Shown in pieces: positions 17,912-27,150 of a stretch of 64,000 nucleotides of DNA. The stretch covers positions 2,109,001-2,173,000 of the forward strand of contig NZ_CP092109.1 of assembly GCF_025263685.1 (NCBI RefSeq), read 5' to 3'. The position numbers and the translations under genes were made by a program. The notes under the pieces are model-generated. The model had not been told where the DNA came from and searched no databases. It saw only the letters and a program-made list of their open reading frames with translations. Position 1 is the stretch's first letter; each line of letters opens with the position of its first letter. The DNA is from Geoalkalibacter halelectricus. Its GTDB lineage: Bacteria > Desulfobacterota > Desulfuromonadia > Desulfuromonadales > Geoalkalibacteraceae.

Positions 17912-19375
17912 TCAACTCCGCCCCTTGAGCAGGCGCCGCAGCGGGCCGCCCTTGTCGCCCTCGAGAAGATCGAGCTGATGTTTGAGCCTTTTCGCGGTGA
18001 CGATGTGTTTTTCACCGACGAAAGCCTCATGGTTTTTCTCGATATCCTCGAGCCGATAGAGGTAATTGACCATGAGCCCGCAGGATTGTCTCATGCCCTT
18101 GGGCGAGCGGTCGCCCAGCCAGTCGAGCTTCTCGATGCGCGCGCCGTTGCCGAGGTGAAAACGCTCGACGGGATCGAGGGGCAAGCCGTCCGTGCGCCGC
18201 TCGTGAAAGTAGCGCAGGCACAGCAGCTCAAGGGGCTCGCGCAAGAGTTCCGCGAGCTGCGCGTCCTCCCACCAGTTGGGGCTGTCCATGACCGCGGCCA
18301 GGTTCGAGGGGGTGCCGAGCCGTTCGGCGGCTGCATCCAGGGCCTGCTGCAAACGTCGCAACCCAGGGTCGAGGTCGGCGGCTTCCAGGGCCTGGGCCAG
18401 CCAGCGGCGCAGACCGGGAATGGGCGAAAGGGTGGCGAAGGATTTTAGTTGCGGCAGGTCGTGCCGCAGGTCGTCGACCACCTGCTTGATGAGAAAATCG
18501 CCGAAGCTGATGCCGCGCAAGCCCTTCTGCGCGTTGGAGATGGAATAAAAAATGGCGGTGTCCGCCTCCTGCAGATCGGTCACCGGGGCCTGGGGGTCGA
18601 GCAGTTCCTGGATGCTGTCCGCCAGCCCCTCGACCAGGGCCACTTCGATGAAGATCAGCGGCTCGTCGGGCATGGCCGGGTGAAAAAATGCGTAGCAGCG
18701 GCGATCGGACTCCAGGCGATTGCGCAGATCCTCCCAGGAACGGATTTCATGCACCGCCTCGTAGGCGATGAGTTTTTCCAGCAGCGCGGCGGGTGAATCC
18801 CAGGTGATGCGGCGCAGTTCGAGAAAGCCGCTATCGAACCAGGTGGCGAGCAGCTGACGCAGTTCCCGGTCCAGGCTGCGCAGCCAGATATCTCCATCCG
18901 TCCAGCGCAGCAGGTCGGCGCGCAGGTCGATGAGGAACTTGACGCCCTGGGGCAGGGCGTTGAAGTGCTTGAGCAGGCGCAAGCGCGGGGACAGCAGTCG
19001 CGCGCGCAGCTCTTCCTCGGCGGTCAGGTAGGCGTCATCGTCCTCGGCCCGCGCCAGGGCGGTGGCTGCCTCGTTGAGCTGGGCGCGGTCGGCGGGAAAC
19101 TCACGGGCCAGAGTCGAGAGGAAGCGCTGCTTGCCGTGGGCGTCGAGACCAAGATAGAGGCGCCCGAGCCGCGCCGCCCGGGCGCGCGCCGAAACCTCGC
19201 CGCCGCGCCCCTCCAGGCATTGCCTGATCAGCTCGCTCAGGCGCCGGGCATCGTCCTCGGAGAGCTGCGGCGCGAAAACGATCTGCTGCTCGTCCTCGGC
19301 GAAGGGGGCGGCGATGCCGCGCCACAAGCGGTTGAGATTGTCCAGGGCATGGCGAAAAACCTGGGGAGCTGCCAC
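17912..19375 (-). CDS. Malonyl-CoA decarboxylase
   Basis: A 487-residue enzyme, matching the family length, that converts malonyl-CoA to acetyl-CoA and CO2. Recognisable blocks are WDSPAALLEKLIAYEAVHEI, LESDRRCYAFFHPAMPDEPL, FIEVALVEG and SISNAQKGLRGISFGDFLIKQ, with the conserved catalytic-region His and Ser in the C-terminal third (LSPIPGLRRWL onward). The GTG at 19,375 was preferred over longer frames because AAGGAGGA lies eight bases upstream. Only 40 bp separate it from the kinase gene downstream, so co-transcription is likely. Confidence 0.88.
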   Translation of the reverse strand: MAAPQVFRHALDNLNRLWRGIAAPFAEDEQQIVFAPQLSEDDARRLSELIRQCLEGRGGEVSARARAARLGRLYLGLDAHGKQRFLSTLAREFPADRAQLNEAATALARAEDDDAYLTAEEELRARLLSPRLRLLKHFNALPQGVKFLIDLRADLLRWTDGDIWLRSLDRELRQLLATWFDSGFLELRRITWDSPAALLEKLIAYEAVHEIRSWEDLRNRLESDRRCYAFFHPAMPDEPLIFIEVALVEGLADSIQELLDPQAPVTDLQEADTAIFYSISNAQKGLRGISFGDFLIKQVVDDLRHDLPQLKSFATLSPIPGLRRWLAQALEAADLDPGLRRLQQALDAAAERLGTPSNLAAVMDSPNWWEDAQLAELLREPLELLCLRYFHERRTDGLPLDPVERFHLGNGARIEKLDWLGDRSPKGMRQSCGLMVNYLYRLEDIEKNHEAFVGEKHIVTAKRLKHQLDLLEGDKGGPLRRLLKGRS

Positions 19376-19726
19376 GGGATAATCCTCCTTGCGCGGGAGA
19401 AGAGAAAAAGAGTGGAGTTCGGCATGTATATTGCTCAAGCAAATGGCCGGAAGCATCGAGCCAAACAAAAAGTCATCATACCGACAGCCTTTCATGAAGA
19501 CAAGTCCGATGTATACGCGCAAGGGCGTCGAAAAAAAGACGACAAATCCTGCCCATTTCGGTTATCATTCGTCTTGGTGTTCAAGGAAAAAGAGGCTCAA
19601 CCCGGAATAATCCGGGCTAATTGAAACGGGACAAATACTGGGTGGTGATTTTCGCCGATTTGATCTATAATTCTTGTTTGTGTGCATCTCGGCAGCGTCG
19701 GGTGTGATTTTTACGAGGTTGTATTC
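19376..19726. other. 351-bp divergent intergenic region
   Basis: No gene is supported. It holds the upstream regions of the divergent decarboxylase gene and the gene at 19,727. Visible elements are a CCCGGA-ataa-TCCGGG palindrome at 19,601-19,616 and a TATAAT box at 19,666-19,671 with a weak TGGTGA -35 match 17 bp upstream, the probable promoter of the rightward gene. Confidence 0.55.
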
Positions 19727-20119
19727 TTGAACAAGCGTGCGCCCTGGGCGCTGACTCTCTATTTCGCTTTTTTTCTGGTTCTGCTGGTCTGGGGACGCAT
19801 TCCCGAGGAGCAGCCGGTCTGCGCCAATCAGGGGCTGCGGCTGCTGAGCCCCGCCACCCAGCAGTTCATCAGCGAGTATCAGGCCGCGCCTTTCTGCCCT
19901 AGCTGCGGCGGGAAGGCGCAACGGGCGGCTGCTCCCGCGCCGCTGTTCCTGCAAATGGCCGGTACCTCCGTGGACGGCAAGAACGGCGCCGACTTTCAGG
20001 CGCTGCCCTTGCCGCGCCCTGCTTTAAACGAAACCGGCGCCTCCGACGCGAGGTTCCTCGCCGCGCTGCTGCCCGATCAGCGCCTCGCCTCCCTGCGCAC
20101 CGTGGTGCTATTGAATTGA
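19727..20119 (+). CDS. Hypothetical membrane-anchored protein
   Basis: A protein of about 130 residues beginning at a TTG preceded by GAGG. Residues 5-23 form one transmembrane or uncleaved signal segment (ALTLYFAFFLVLLVWG). The rest is probably periplasmic and contains one CPSC pair (PFCPSCGG) and an upstream Cys. The family is not recognised. It sits upstream of resB in the same direction, and the CxxC could hint at a link with thiol or haem handling, but that is conjecture. Confidence 0.5.
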   Translation: MNKRAPWALTLYFAFFLVLLVWGRIPEEQPVCANQGLRLLSPATQQFISEYQAAPFCPSCGGKAQRAAAPAPLFLQMAGTSVDGKNGADFQALPLPRPALNETGASDARFLAALLPDQRLASLRTVVLLN

Positions 20120-20260
20120 GCCTGCCTGATTGAATCCCCAATTGCTTCTGTTTAGGGCCGGAGCGTGGCGCGTCGCAAACCGAGAAAAGCTCGGCGGCAT
20201 CGGCGTCGCGCGACCGAGACCGTTCGTCGCTGTGCATTAAAATCTTTGGAGAAGAGAATC

Positions 20261-21634
20261 TTGAACACGAAAAAGCGCTCCTTTTTAGAGGCCCTCTGGG
20301 ACTTCTGCTGTTCGCTCAAGCTGACGATCATCACTTTGATCCTGCTGTCGGCGACCTCGGTCATCGGCACGGTGATCCAGCAGAATCGCTCTCCCGAGGA
20401 ATATCTGCGGGTCTACGGTGAAACCACCTACCGCATTTTCGAGACCCTCGGGTTTTTCAACATGTATCACTCCTGGTGGTTCCTGGGGCTGCTGGCCCTG
20501 TTTTCCCTGAATCTGACCGCCTGCTCCATCAAGCGCCTGCCGCGGGTGTGGAAAACCGTGTTCAACCCGGTGCTGGTCGCCGACGACGATCTTTACCGCA
20601 CCCTCTCCAACATGGAAGAGGTGGTCAGCAAGCAGAGCCCCGATACCCTCAAGACCAAGATCGGCGAATTTCTCAAGGCCAATTTCGCCCCGGCGCGGGT
20701 CACCGAGGGCGAGGACGGCAAGGTGCATTTCTATGCCGAAAAAATGGCCTGGGCGCGGTTCGGGGTCTATGTCACCCACGCCTCGATCCTCATCATCCTG
20801 ATCGGCGCCATTATCGGCAGTGTGTTCGGCTTCAAGGGCTACGTCAACATCGTTGAGGGGACCGAGACCAACCGCGCGTGGTTGCGCGGCGGCGCCCAGC
20901 CTACCCCCATCGATCTGGGCTTTACCGTGCGCGTCGACAAGTTCTCAGTGGATTTCTACGAGGGCACCCGTCGGCCCAAACTCTATGAAAGTATCGTCAC
21001 CATCATCGACGACGGCGTCGAGGTGAAAAGGGATCGCTCCGTCATCGTCAACGATCCCCTGACCTACAAGGGCATCGTTTTTTATCAGTCGAGCTATGGT
21101 CCCGCGGGCGATCCGAGCTTTGTCCTCAAGGTCACCGAGCGTGCCACCGGCGAGAGCCAGACCTATAATCTGCGCCAGGGCCAGCCGGCGCGACTGCCCG
21201 GCGGCGAGCCCTTCCGGGTGGCGAATTTTTCCGAGAACTTTCAGAACTTCGGGCCGGCCGCGCGCATCGAGATCATGCCCCAGGGCCAGCAGGTGCGCGC
21301 CTTCACCGTGTTGCAGGCGTTTCCGCAGTTCGACGCCCAGCGCGGCGACGACTACATCTTCTCCCTGGTCGATTACAACCAGCGCCAGTATACCGGCTTC
21401 CAGGTGGCCAAGGATCCCGGGGTGTGGGTGGTCTGGATCGGCTGCATTCTGCTCATGGTGGGTTCGGTGGTCGCCTTCTTCCTCGCCCATCGCCGCATCT
21501 GGGTGACCCTGGTGCCCCTGGACGGCGGCAAGACGGGAGTGAAGTTCGGCGGCGCGAGCAATCGCAACCAGCCGGGCTTTGAGCTCGCCTTCGACGAAAT
21601 GAAGAAAAAATTCAAGCAAGAACTCGGTTCCTGA
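20261..21634 (+). CDS. resB: Cytochrome c biogenesis protein ResB
   Basis: This 457-residue membrane protein is the ResB/Ccs1 half of the system II haem-transport and ligation complex. It has an N-terminal pair of helices with LWDFCCSLKLTIITL and a second at about residues 75-95, a third near residue 175, a large periplasmic domain, and a C-terminal helix (VVWIGCILLMVGSVVAFFL) followed by a cytoplasmic RRIWV segment. The TTG at 20,261 was chosen because GGAGAAG lies six bases upstream; the longer frame adds an Arg-rich stretch that does not resemble ResB. The partner ccsB follows 32 bp downstream. Confidence 0.93.
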   Translation: MNTKKRSFLEALWDFCCSLKLTIITLILLSATSVIGTVIQQNRSPEEYLRVYGETTYRIFETLGFFNMYHSWWFLGLLALFSLNLTACSIKRLPRVWKTVFNPVLVADDDLYRTLSNMEEVVSKQSPDTLKTKIGEFLKANFAPARVTEGEDGKVHFYAEKMAWARFGVYVTHASILIILIGAIIGSVFGFKGYVNIVEGTETNRAWLRGGAQPTPIDLGFTVRVDKFSVDFYEGTRRPKLYESIVTIIDDGVEVKRDRSVIVNDPLTYKGIVFYQSSYGPAGDPSFVLKVTERATGESQTYNLRQGQPARLPGGEPFRVANFSENFQNFGPAARIEIMPQGQQVRAFTVLQAFPQFDAQRGDDYIFSLVDYNQRQYTGFQVAKDPGVWVVWIGCILLMVGSVVAFFLAHRRIWVTLVPLDGGKTGVKFGGASNRNQPGFELAFDEMKKKFKQELGS

Positions 21635-21666
21635 CGGTCCCTTAACCGCTACGGAGGAAAAAGATC

Positions 21667-22545
21667 ATGTTGGTCGACCACCTGTTCAGCAATCAGCTAT
21701 TCAACTATACGGCACTCGCCTATTTCGTGGCGATGATTCTGTTCATCGCCTTTATCCCGACGAAAAACAAGACCGTGGCCCTCGTCGCCACGACCATCTC
21801 ATGGATCGGTTGGGTACTCAACACCCTGGCCATCGGCTGGCGGTGGCGCGAATCCGCCCTGGCGGGCATGGGCCATGCGCCCATGACCAATCTCTATGAG
21901 TCCTTTGTGTTTTTCGCCTGGTCGATTCTCATCATTTATCTGCTCATGGACATCAAGTACAAGGCCCGCGCCGTGGGCGCCTTCGTCCTGCCGGTGGCGG
22001 TGTTCTTCATGGCCTGGGGCCAGATGATGCCCGACCACAGCCGGGCCATTCAGCCCCTGGTGCCGGCCCTGCAGAGCAACTGGCTGACCTATCACGTCAT
22101 TACCTGTTTCATCGGCTACGCCGGTTTCGCCGTGGCCGCCGGCGCCTCCATCATGTACCTGATCAAAATCGGGCGCGAGGAAAAGAGCGGGGCGACCAAT
22201 ACCCCGGCCGGCGGCATGCTGGCCATGTTTCCCAGCACCAAGGTACTCGACGACATCAACTACAAGGCCATTATGATCGGCTGGCCCATGCTCACCCTGG
22301 GCATCGTCACCGGCGCCGCCTGGGCCAACTATGCCTGGGGTACCTACTGGAGCTGGGATCCCAAGGAAACCTGGAGCCTGATCATATGGTTCATCTACGC
22401 GGCCTTCCTCCATGCGCGCTTCACCCGCGGCTGGGTGGGACGCAAGGCGGCCTGGTTGTCCATCATCGGTTTCGCCGCCACCCTGTTCTGCTACCTGGGC
22501 GTCAATCTGGTGCTCTCGGGTCTGCACTCCTACGGGGGGGCGTAA
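21667..22545 (+). CDS. ccsB: Cytochrome c biogenesis protein CcsB (CcsA/ResC type)
   Basis: This 292-residue integral membrane protein carries haem across the membrane and, with ResB, attaches it to apocytochromes c. It has about eight helices, the GHAPMTNLYESF loop, the tryptophan-rich WWD-like signature (WGTYWSWDPKETWSL) and conserved His residues flanking it (LTYHVITCF; AAFLHARF) that ligate haem. A good ribosome-binding site (GGAGG) precedes the ATG. A strong terminator follows directly. A paralogue lies in the haem operon at 30,723. Confidence 0.95.
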   Translation: MLVDHLFSNQLFNYTALAYFVAMILFIAFIPTKNKTVALVATTISWIGWVLNTLAIGWRWRESALAGMGHAPMTNLYESFVFFAWSILIIYLLMDIKYKARAVGAFVLPVAVFFMAWGQMMPDHSRAIQPLVPALQSNWLTYHVITCFIGYAGFAVAAGASIMYLIKIGREEKSGATNTPAGGMLAMFPSTKVLDDINYKAIMIGWPMLTLGIVTGAAWANYAWGTYWSWDPKETWSLIIWFIYAAFLHARFTRGWVGRKAAWLSIIGFAATLFCYLGVNLVLSGLHSYGGA

Positions 22546-22553
22546 AAAGTTAA

Positions 22554-22606
22554 GCCCAAGTAAAAAGGCCGGTTCGGAAAATCCGAACCGGCCTTTTTAC
22601 TTGGGC
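22554..22606. terminator. Bidirectional intrinsic terminator after ccsB
   Basis: A perfect 25-bp inverted repeat around a 3-base loop, with A-tract and T-tract inside the arms (AAAAAGGCCGGTTCGGA and its complement). It can terminate resB-ccsB from the left and the aldehyde dehydrogenase gene from the right. Confidence 0.92.
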
Positions 22607-22646
22607 GTCCTTGGTTATTGGTCCTTTGTCATTGGTTGGGCAAAGA

Positions 22647-24245
22647 TCAGGTGTCACTCAAGAACCGCGAGCGGCCGTCGTTGCTCAGGGCGTCGAGGAG
22701 GTGTCGGTCGTCGCGGCCGTCGCGCTGGGCGACCAGGGTGGGGTGGGAGAAGGCGTCGAGGGCTTCGCTGACGGCGAGGGTGCCGACGGCGGAATCCTTG
22801 CGTCCGGTGAAGGGGAAGCTGTCGGGGCCGCGCTGGCACTTGCAGTTGAGATTGACGCGTGCCACGCGGTTGGTCAGGGCGTCGATCAGGGGAGCGAGTT
22901 CCGCCGGGTCGCTGCTGAACAGGCTGATCTGTTGCGCGTAGTCCGAATTCCGCAGGAAATCCTCGACCTGGGCGAGGTCCGTGAACGGCGCCACCGGCAC
23001 CAGGGGGCCGAACTGCTCCTCGTGGAACAGGCGCATGGCGGGCGTCACGGGATAGAGCAGCGCCGGGGCGAAGAACCCGGCGGTGGTGAGGCCGCCCTCG
23101 GGGTTGAGAACGCGCGCGCCCCGGGCGGTGGCGTCGGTGAGCAGCTCGTGCAGGTAGGCGGGGCGCTCGGGCTCGGCCAGGGGGGTGATCCACACGCCTT
23201 TCTCCCAGGGCATGCCCTGGCGGATGCGCGCCAGGGCCGCGCCGAAGTGCTTCAGGAACTCTTCGACGCGGCTTTGATGGACAAAAAGGATCTTGAGCGC
23301 CGTGCAGCGCTGGCCGTTGAAGGCCAAGCTGCCGAGAAGACATTCGCGCACCGCGCGGCTCAGGTCGGCGCCCGGCAGGATCACGGCCGCGTTCTTGGCA
23401 CCCATGCCGAGGACCGGGGTGAGGCGTAGCGGCCGAGGGTGGGCGCGCAGCAGCCGCTCGGCGGTTTTGTCCGAGCCGATGAAAGCAAGCACGTCGATTT
23501 TGCCCGTGGCCATGAGGGGTGCAAGGATCTCGTCGCCCTCGCCGTAGATGACATTGACCACCCCGGGCGGGAAAATCTCGCGAAACAGCCCGAGCAGGGG
23601 CCGAAACACCAGCACGCCGATTTTCGGCGGCTTGAGCACCACCGTGTTGCCCATGGCCAGGGCCGGCAGCAGGGTGGCGAAGGTTTCGTTGAGGGGGTAG
23701 TTGAACGGCCCCAGGCACAGGGTCACACCCAGGGGTGCACGGCCGAGGCGCGCGGCGATGCCCTCGCGGGCCTCGACCCGGGCGCTGTCGCGGGCGCGCC
23801 GGTGCAGATCGGCGAAGGTTTCGTCGAAATAGCTCAGGGTGCGGTCGAATTCCGCCTCGGCCTCGGCCAGGCTCTTGCCGACCTCCCACATGAGCAGGGA
23901 CACAAGGCTTTGGCGGTGCGCGCTCAGCCCGGCGCGCAGATCCCGCAGGGCTTGCATGCGCCGGGCCGGGCCCAGGGTCGGCCAGGGACCATGCCCCTGG
24001 TCGAAGGCCGCGCAGGCGGCGTCCAGGGCGCCCAGGGCGGTTTTTTGGTCCAGGCGCGGCACCCGCCCGAGCAAGCGTGGCCGCAACTGCGCGCCCTGGC
24101 GTATCGGCAGGGGCGAATAGATGTCCTGCAGGGGGCCATCCCAGATGCGGAACAGCCCGCCGACGAGAAATTCGCGCTGGTCCTCGGCCGCAGGGGGGCG
24201 GCAAAAACCCGGAATCCGCGCCTCTTCGGGAAAGATATCAACCAT
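22647..24245 (-). CDS. Aldehyde dehydrogenase, GapN-like (NADP-dependent glyceraldehyde-3-phosphate dehydrogenase type)
   Basis: A 532-residue soluble ALDH-superfamily protein. The catalytic Cys is at residue 314 (NGQRCTALK) and the oxyanion Asn at 182 (GPFNYPLN). The catalytic Cys context and GMPWE segment are typical of GapN-like enzymes, which oxidise glyceraldehyde 3-phosphate without phosphorylation. The general-base Glu normally 34 residues before the Cys is Gly 280 here (LGMGAKN instead of ELGGK). Starting at 24,245 the frame overlaps the glycosyltransferase gene by 8 bp, so the two are coupled. The substrate is inferred from family resemblance only. Confidence 0.78.
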   Translation of the reverse strand: MVDIFPEEARIPGFCRPPAAEDQREFLVGGLFRIWDGPLQDIYSPLPIRQGAQLRPRLLGRVPRLDQKTALGALDAACAAFDQGHGPWPTLGPARRMQALRDLRAGLSAHRQSLVSLLMWEVGKSLAEAEAEFDRTLSYFDETFADLHRRARDSARVEAREGIAARLGRAPLGVTLCLGPFNYPLNETFATLLPALAMGNTVVLKPPKIGVLVFRPLLGLFREIFPPGVVNVIYGEGDEILAPLMATGKIDVLAFIGSDKTAERLLRAHPRPLRLTPVLGMGAKNAAVILPGADLSRAVRECLLGSLAFNGQRCTALKILFVHQSRVEEFLKHFGAALARIRQGMPWEKGVWITPLAEPERPAYLHELLTDATARGARVLNPEGGLTTAGFFAPALLYPVTPAMRLFHEEQFGPLVPVAPFTDLAQVEDFLRNSDYAQQISLFSSDPAELAPLIDALTNRVARVNLNCKCQRGPDSFPFTGRKDSAVGTLAVSEALDAFSHPTLVAQRDGRDDRHLLDALSNDGRSRFLSDT

Positions 24246-25377
24246 GGGAATGCCGATCCAGGGAGCGAGAGGCGGGCGGCCCGCCGAGGTATCCGGGGTC
24301 GCGGGCCAGGGCGGCCAGGCGATCGGCGGCGACCCGATCGCCGTCGCAGGCCGGCGTGGCGTCCGGCAGGGGCTGTTGCAGCAGGGCGTCGAGGTCCGCG
24401 CCCCAATCGCCCCGCAGCAGTTGCTCGTTGCTGATGAAGCGCGCCCGGGCGTAGCGCCGCAGCCCGGCGACGAGCAGGTCCTGTTCGCGGAATTCGCCGC
24501 GCGAGGTGTAGAGAACTGCCGTGCCGTTGGCGATGGCCTCTGAAACAATACCGTAACCGGGCTTGGTCACCACCACATCGGCGGCCGCAACCAGGTCGGG
24601 ATAGGCCAGGCCCTGCGGCGGCGGGACGATGAAATTGGCCGCCGGGGCGCCCGGCCGCGCCTCGCTGACGAAGACCCAGTCGCGCAGGGAGGCCAGAGCG
24701 GAGAAGTCACAATCCTGCAAGCCGAAGCCGCCGAAGGAGATCAGAGCCAGGCGCCGCCCGTCGACAAGGCCGAGACGCTTGCGCACCGCGGCGCGCGACA
24801 GCTGTGCGCGGCGGGCCACCAGGGGCAGGTTCTCGCAGGAAATCCCGGCGGGGAAGGGACCGTGAAAGGGCAGGCGCAGATAGGCCGAGGCGCTTCGATA
24901 ATCCTCGCGTACCGAACTCAGCACGTCATCGAAGTCTCCATGGCGCGCGGCGAGGTCCTCATAGATCCATTCCCAGGTGAAATTGGCGATGCCCACCCCG
25001 GGGATGCCGGCGGCGCGCGCGGCAGCCAGGGCTAGGGGAGGAATGTCGCAGGCGACCAGGGTTACGCCCGAGGCGCGCAGAGAGGCGCTTTCGGCGGCCA
25101 CCAACAACGCGCGTTCTGGCAAAAAGGTACGATAAGCGCCCAGGGTTCGCGCTTCTTCCATGCGCAGGCTGTCGCGCTGCAACACTCCAATGTCGAGCTG
25201 CGCACGGCGCAGCGGCACCGACGGGTCGAGAAAACCACGAAAAAACCACTCGTGGGCCGCGGAGACCACTTCCACCGCCACATCGGGGTGGCGGTGGCGC
25301 AGGGTGTTGATGATCTGGCAGGAGCGGCTGGCATGACCCAGGCCGTGCCCGCTGATGTAGTAGCGTATTTTTGGCAT
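24238..25377 (-). CDS. Glycosyltransferase-like protein (related to the L-arabinokinase N-terminal domain)
   Basis: A 379-residue protein with a GT-B-like layout: N-terminal RYYISGHGLGHASRSCQI, which is strongly reminiscent of the N-terminal domain of plant L-arabinokinases and the related stand-alone bacterial family, and a C-terminal nucleotide-sugar binding half (ALISFGGFG, VVVTKPGYGIVSEAIANGTAVLYTSR). There are no membrane segments. The start at 25,377 places the GHG motif at the expected position; no clear ribosome-binding site is visible. It precedes and overlaps the aldehyde dehydrogenase gene. Donor and acceptor are unknown. Confidence 0.75.
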   Translation of the reverse strand: MPKIRYYISGHGLGHASRSCQIINTLRHRHPDVAVEVVSAAHEWFFRGFLDPSVPLRRAQLDIGVLQRDSLRMEEARTLGAYRTFLPERALLVAAESASLRASGVTLVACDIPPLALAAARAAGIPGVGIANFTWEWIYEDLAARHGDFDDVLSSVREDYRSASAYLRLPFHGPFPAGISCENLPLVARRAQLSRAAVRKRLGLVDGRRLALISFGGFGLQDCDFSALASLRDWVFVSEARPGAPAANFIVPPPQGLAYPDLVAAADVVVTKPGYGIVSEAIANGTAVLYTSRGEFREQDLLVAGLRRYARARFISNEQLLRGDWGADLDALLQQPLPDATPACDGDRVAADRLAALARDPGYLGGPPASRSLDRHSHG

Positions 25378-25445
25378 GACCAGAAAATTTAGCATAGAGA
25401 GCGGCATGGAAACAAGGCCGATTGCGCCTTGGTGTCGATCCGCCC

Positions 25446-25475
25446 TTGCCGGAAGCCGCCCCCCTTGGTTATACT
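25446..25475 (+). promoter_or_regulatory. dapF promoter candidate
   Basis: TTGCCG and TATACT are separated by 18 bp. A transcript starting near 25,482 would carry dispersed-repeat copy C in a leader of about 120 bases before the dapF ATG. Confidence 0.45.
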
Positions 25476-25489
25476 AGAAGGCTATGGGA

Positions 25490-25550
25490 TTATCCGGGCC
25501 AAGCGGCCGGATTTGCCGCCGGCTCATGGATAGTCCGACAGCCTCCTAAT
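25490..25550. repeat. Dispersed repeat, copy C
   Basis: This is the longest match to copy A: GGCCGGATTTGCCGCCGGC, then CTCATGGATAGTCCGACAGC and CTCCTAA. A run of eight T residues follows. It lies between the candidate promoter and dapF, so it would be part of the dapF leader RNA; whether it acts as a terminator, processing site or mobile remnant is open. Confidence 0.65.
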
Positions 25551-25605
25551 TTTTTTTGCCCGAGGGTCGGGCATTATCTCGCACGCGGAAAGGACTTCTG
25601 ATCTT

Positions 25606-26451
25606 ATGGCTTTGAAATTCGCCAAAATGCATGGCGCCGGCAATGATTATGTTTATGTCAACGGCTTTGAAACCCAGGTGGCCGATCCGGCGGCCCTCGC
25701 CATTGAGCTGAGTAATCGCAATTTCGCCATCGGGGCCGATGGCCTGATCCTGATTCTGCCCTCCGATCAGGCCGACGTGCGCATGCGCATGTTCAATGCC
25801 GACGGCAGCGAGTCGGAGATGTGCGGCAACGGCATTCGCTGCGTGGCCAAATACGCCTACGACCATGGCCTGGTGAAAAAAACCGAGATCAGTGCCGAGA
25901 CCGGCGCCGGTATTCTGACCCTGCAGTTGTTTCCCAACGACCAGGGCAAGGTCAGCCGGGTGCGGGTCAACATGGGCCATCCGCGCCTCAAGCGCGGTGA
26001 AATTCCCATGACCGGCCCGGCCGACGAGGAGGTGGTGGGTGCCGAGCTCAAGGTGCTTGACCGCACTTTCCACATCACCTGTGTGTCCATGGGCAACCCC
26101 CACTGCGTGATTTTTGTCGACAACGTCGCGGAGTTTCCGGTGGCCAAGTACGGCCCCGTGATTGAAAATCATCCCCTGTTTCCGCGCCGCACCAACGTCG
26201 AGTTCGTCGAAGTGGTCTCGCGCGGTGAAGTCAAGCAGCGCACCTGGGAGCGCGGCTCGGGCGAAACCCTGGCCTGCGGCACCGGCGCCTCGGCGGTCAC
26301 CGTGGCCGGCGTACTCACCGGCCATACCGAGCGGCGCATAGTCAATCACTTGCTGGGTGGAGATCTGGAAATGGAATGGAGCCAGGACGGTCAGGTGTTC
26401 ATGACCGGCCCCGCCGTCCAGGTCTTCGAAGGCGTCTACGACCCCATGTAG
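25606..26451 (+). CDS. dapF: Diaminopimelate epimerase
   Basis: This 281-residue enzyme interconverts LL- and meso-diaminopimelate for lysine and peptidoglycan synthesis. Both catalytic Cys are present in their motifs: [10 protein letters not shown] (about residue 73) and LACGTGASA (about residue 224). The N-terminal [12 protein letters not shown] is diagnostic. Length is normal. AAAGGA lies about 15 bases upstream of the ATG. The gene is followed by a small hairpin and a nucleotidase gene in the same direction. Confidence 0.97.
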   Translation: MALKFAKMHGAGNDYVYVNGFETQVADPAALAIELSNRNFAIGADGLILILPSDQADVRMRMFNADGSESEMCGNGIRCVAKYAYDHGLVKKTEISAETGAGILTLQLFPNDQGKVSRVRVNMGHPRLKRGEIPMTGPADEEVVGAELKVLDRTFHITCVSMGNPHCVIFVDNVAEFPVAKYGPVIENHPLFPRRTNVEFVEVVSRGEVKQRTWERGSGETLACGTGASAVTVAGVLTGHTERRIVNHLLGGDLEMEWSQDGQVFMTGPAVQVFEGVYDPM

Positions 26452-26470
26452 GGGCGCACCGCGTGCGCCC
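26452..26470. repeat. GC-rich hairpin after dapF
   Basis: GGGCGCAC-cgc-GTGCGCCC is a perfect 8-bp stem directly after the dapF stop. It lacks a strong T-tract, so it is more likely a dispersed palindromic unit or an mRNA-stabilising hairpin than an efficient terminator. Confidence 0.5.
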
Positions 26471-26513
26471 TTGCCTGAGCCGGAACCCCGGGGATATAGG
26501 TGAGAATCACACC

Positions 26514-27143
26514 ATGAACGTCAGCATCTTCGACCTCGACAATACCCTGTACGCACCGGAGCGCGAGCTGTTCTCCCTCATCGACGTGCGCATCAACCGC
26601 TACATGTGCGAGGTCGTTGGCATCCCCGCCGCGCAGGTGGACGGCCTGCGGCGCGACTACTGGCAGAAGTACGGAGTGACTCTCGGCGGACTCATGCGCC
26701 ACTACCAGGTCGATCCCGAGGATTATCTGGAGTATGTGCACGATGTCGATGTCCAGGCCCGGCTGTGTCCCGATCCGGCGCTGCGGGCCGCCCTGAGCGC
26801 CCTCGACGGGCTCAAGGTGGTGTTCACCAACGGTTCGCGCGGCCATGCCGAGCGAGTTCTGGAGGCCCTGGGCCTGGGGGATCAGTTCAGCGCCATATTC
26901 GACATCCGCGTGGCCGACTATCGGCCCAAGCCCTACGCCGATCCCTACCACGCGGTGTTGCGTCACCTAGGCGCCCAAGGCTCCCAGTGCGTGATGGTCG
27001 AGGATTCCCTGCCTAATCTGAAAACCGCCAAGGAACTGGGCATGTCCACGGTGCTGGTCGGCTCCGGAGAGGCCGCGCCCTATGTCGATGCGCGCGCTTC
27101 CTGCGCTGAGCAGGCGGCCAACTGGCTGAGGTCGCGGCCATGA
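26514..27143 (+). CDS. HAD-superfamily pyrimidine 5'-nucleotidase-like hydrolase
   Basis: A 209-residue haloacid-dehalogenase hydrolase. Motif I is FDLDNTLY (nucleophile Asp 7, Asp 9), motif [12 protein letters not shown], motif III a Lys in [11 protein letters not shown], and motif [12 protein letters not shown]. The DNTLYAPE start and cap region match the SDT1/YjjG-like pyrimidine nucleotidase branch. The exact phosphate ester is not certain. It lies 7 bp upstream of dtd, suggesting an operon. Confidence 0.85.
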   Translation: MNVSIFDLDNTLYAPERELFSLIDVRINRYMCEVVGIPAAQVDGLRRDYWQKYGVTLGGLMRHYQVDPEDYLEYVHDVDVQARLCPDPALRAALSALDGLKVVFTNGSRGHAERVLEALGLGDQFSAIFDIRVADYRPKPYADPYHAVLRHLGAQGSQCVMVEDSLPNLKTAKELGMSTVLVGSGEAAPYVDARASCAEQAANWLRSRP

Positions 27144-27150
27144 GGGCGCC

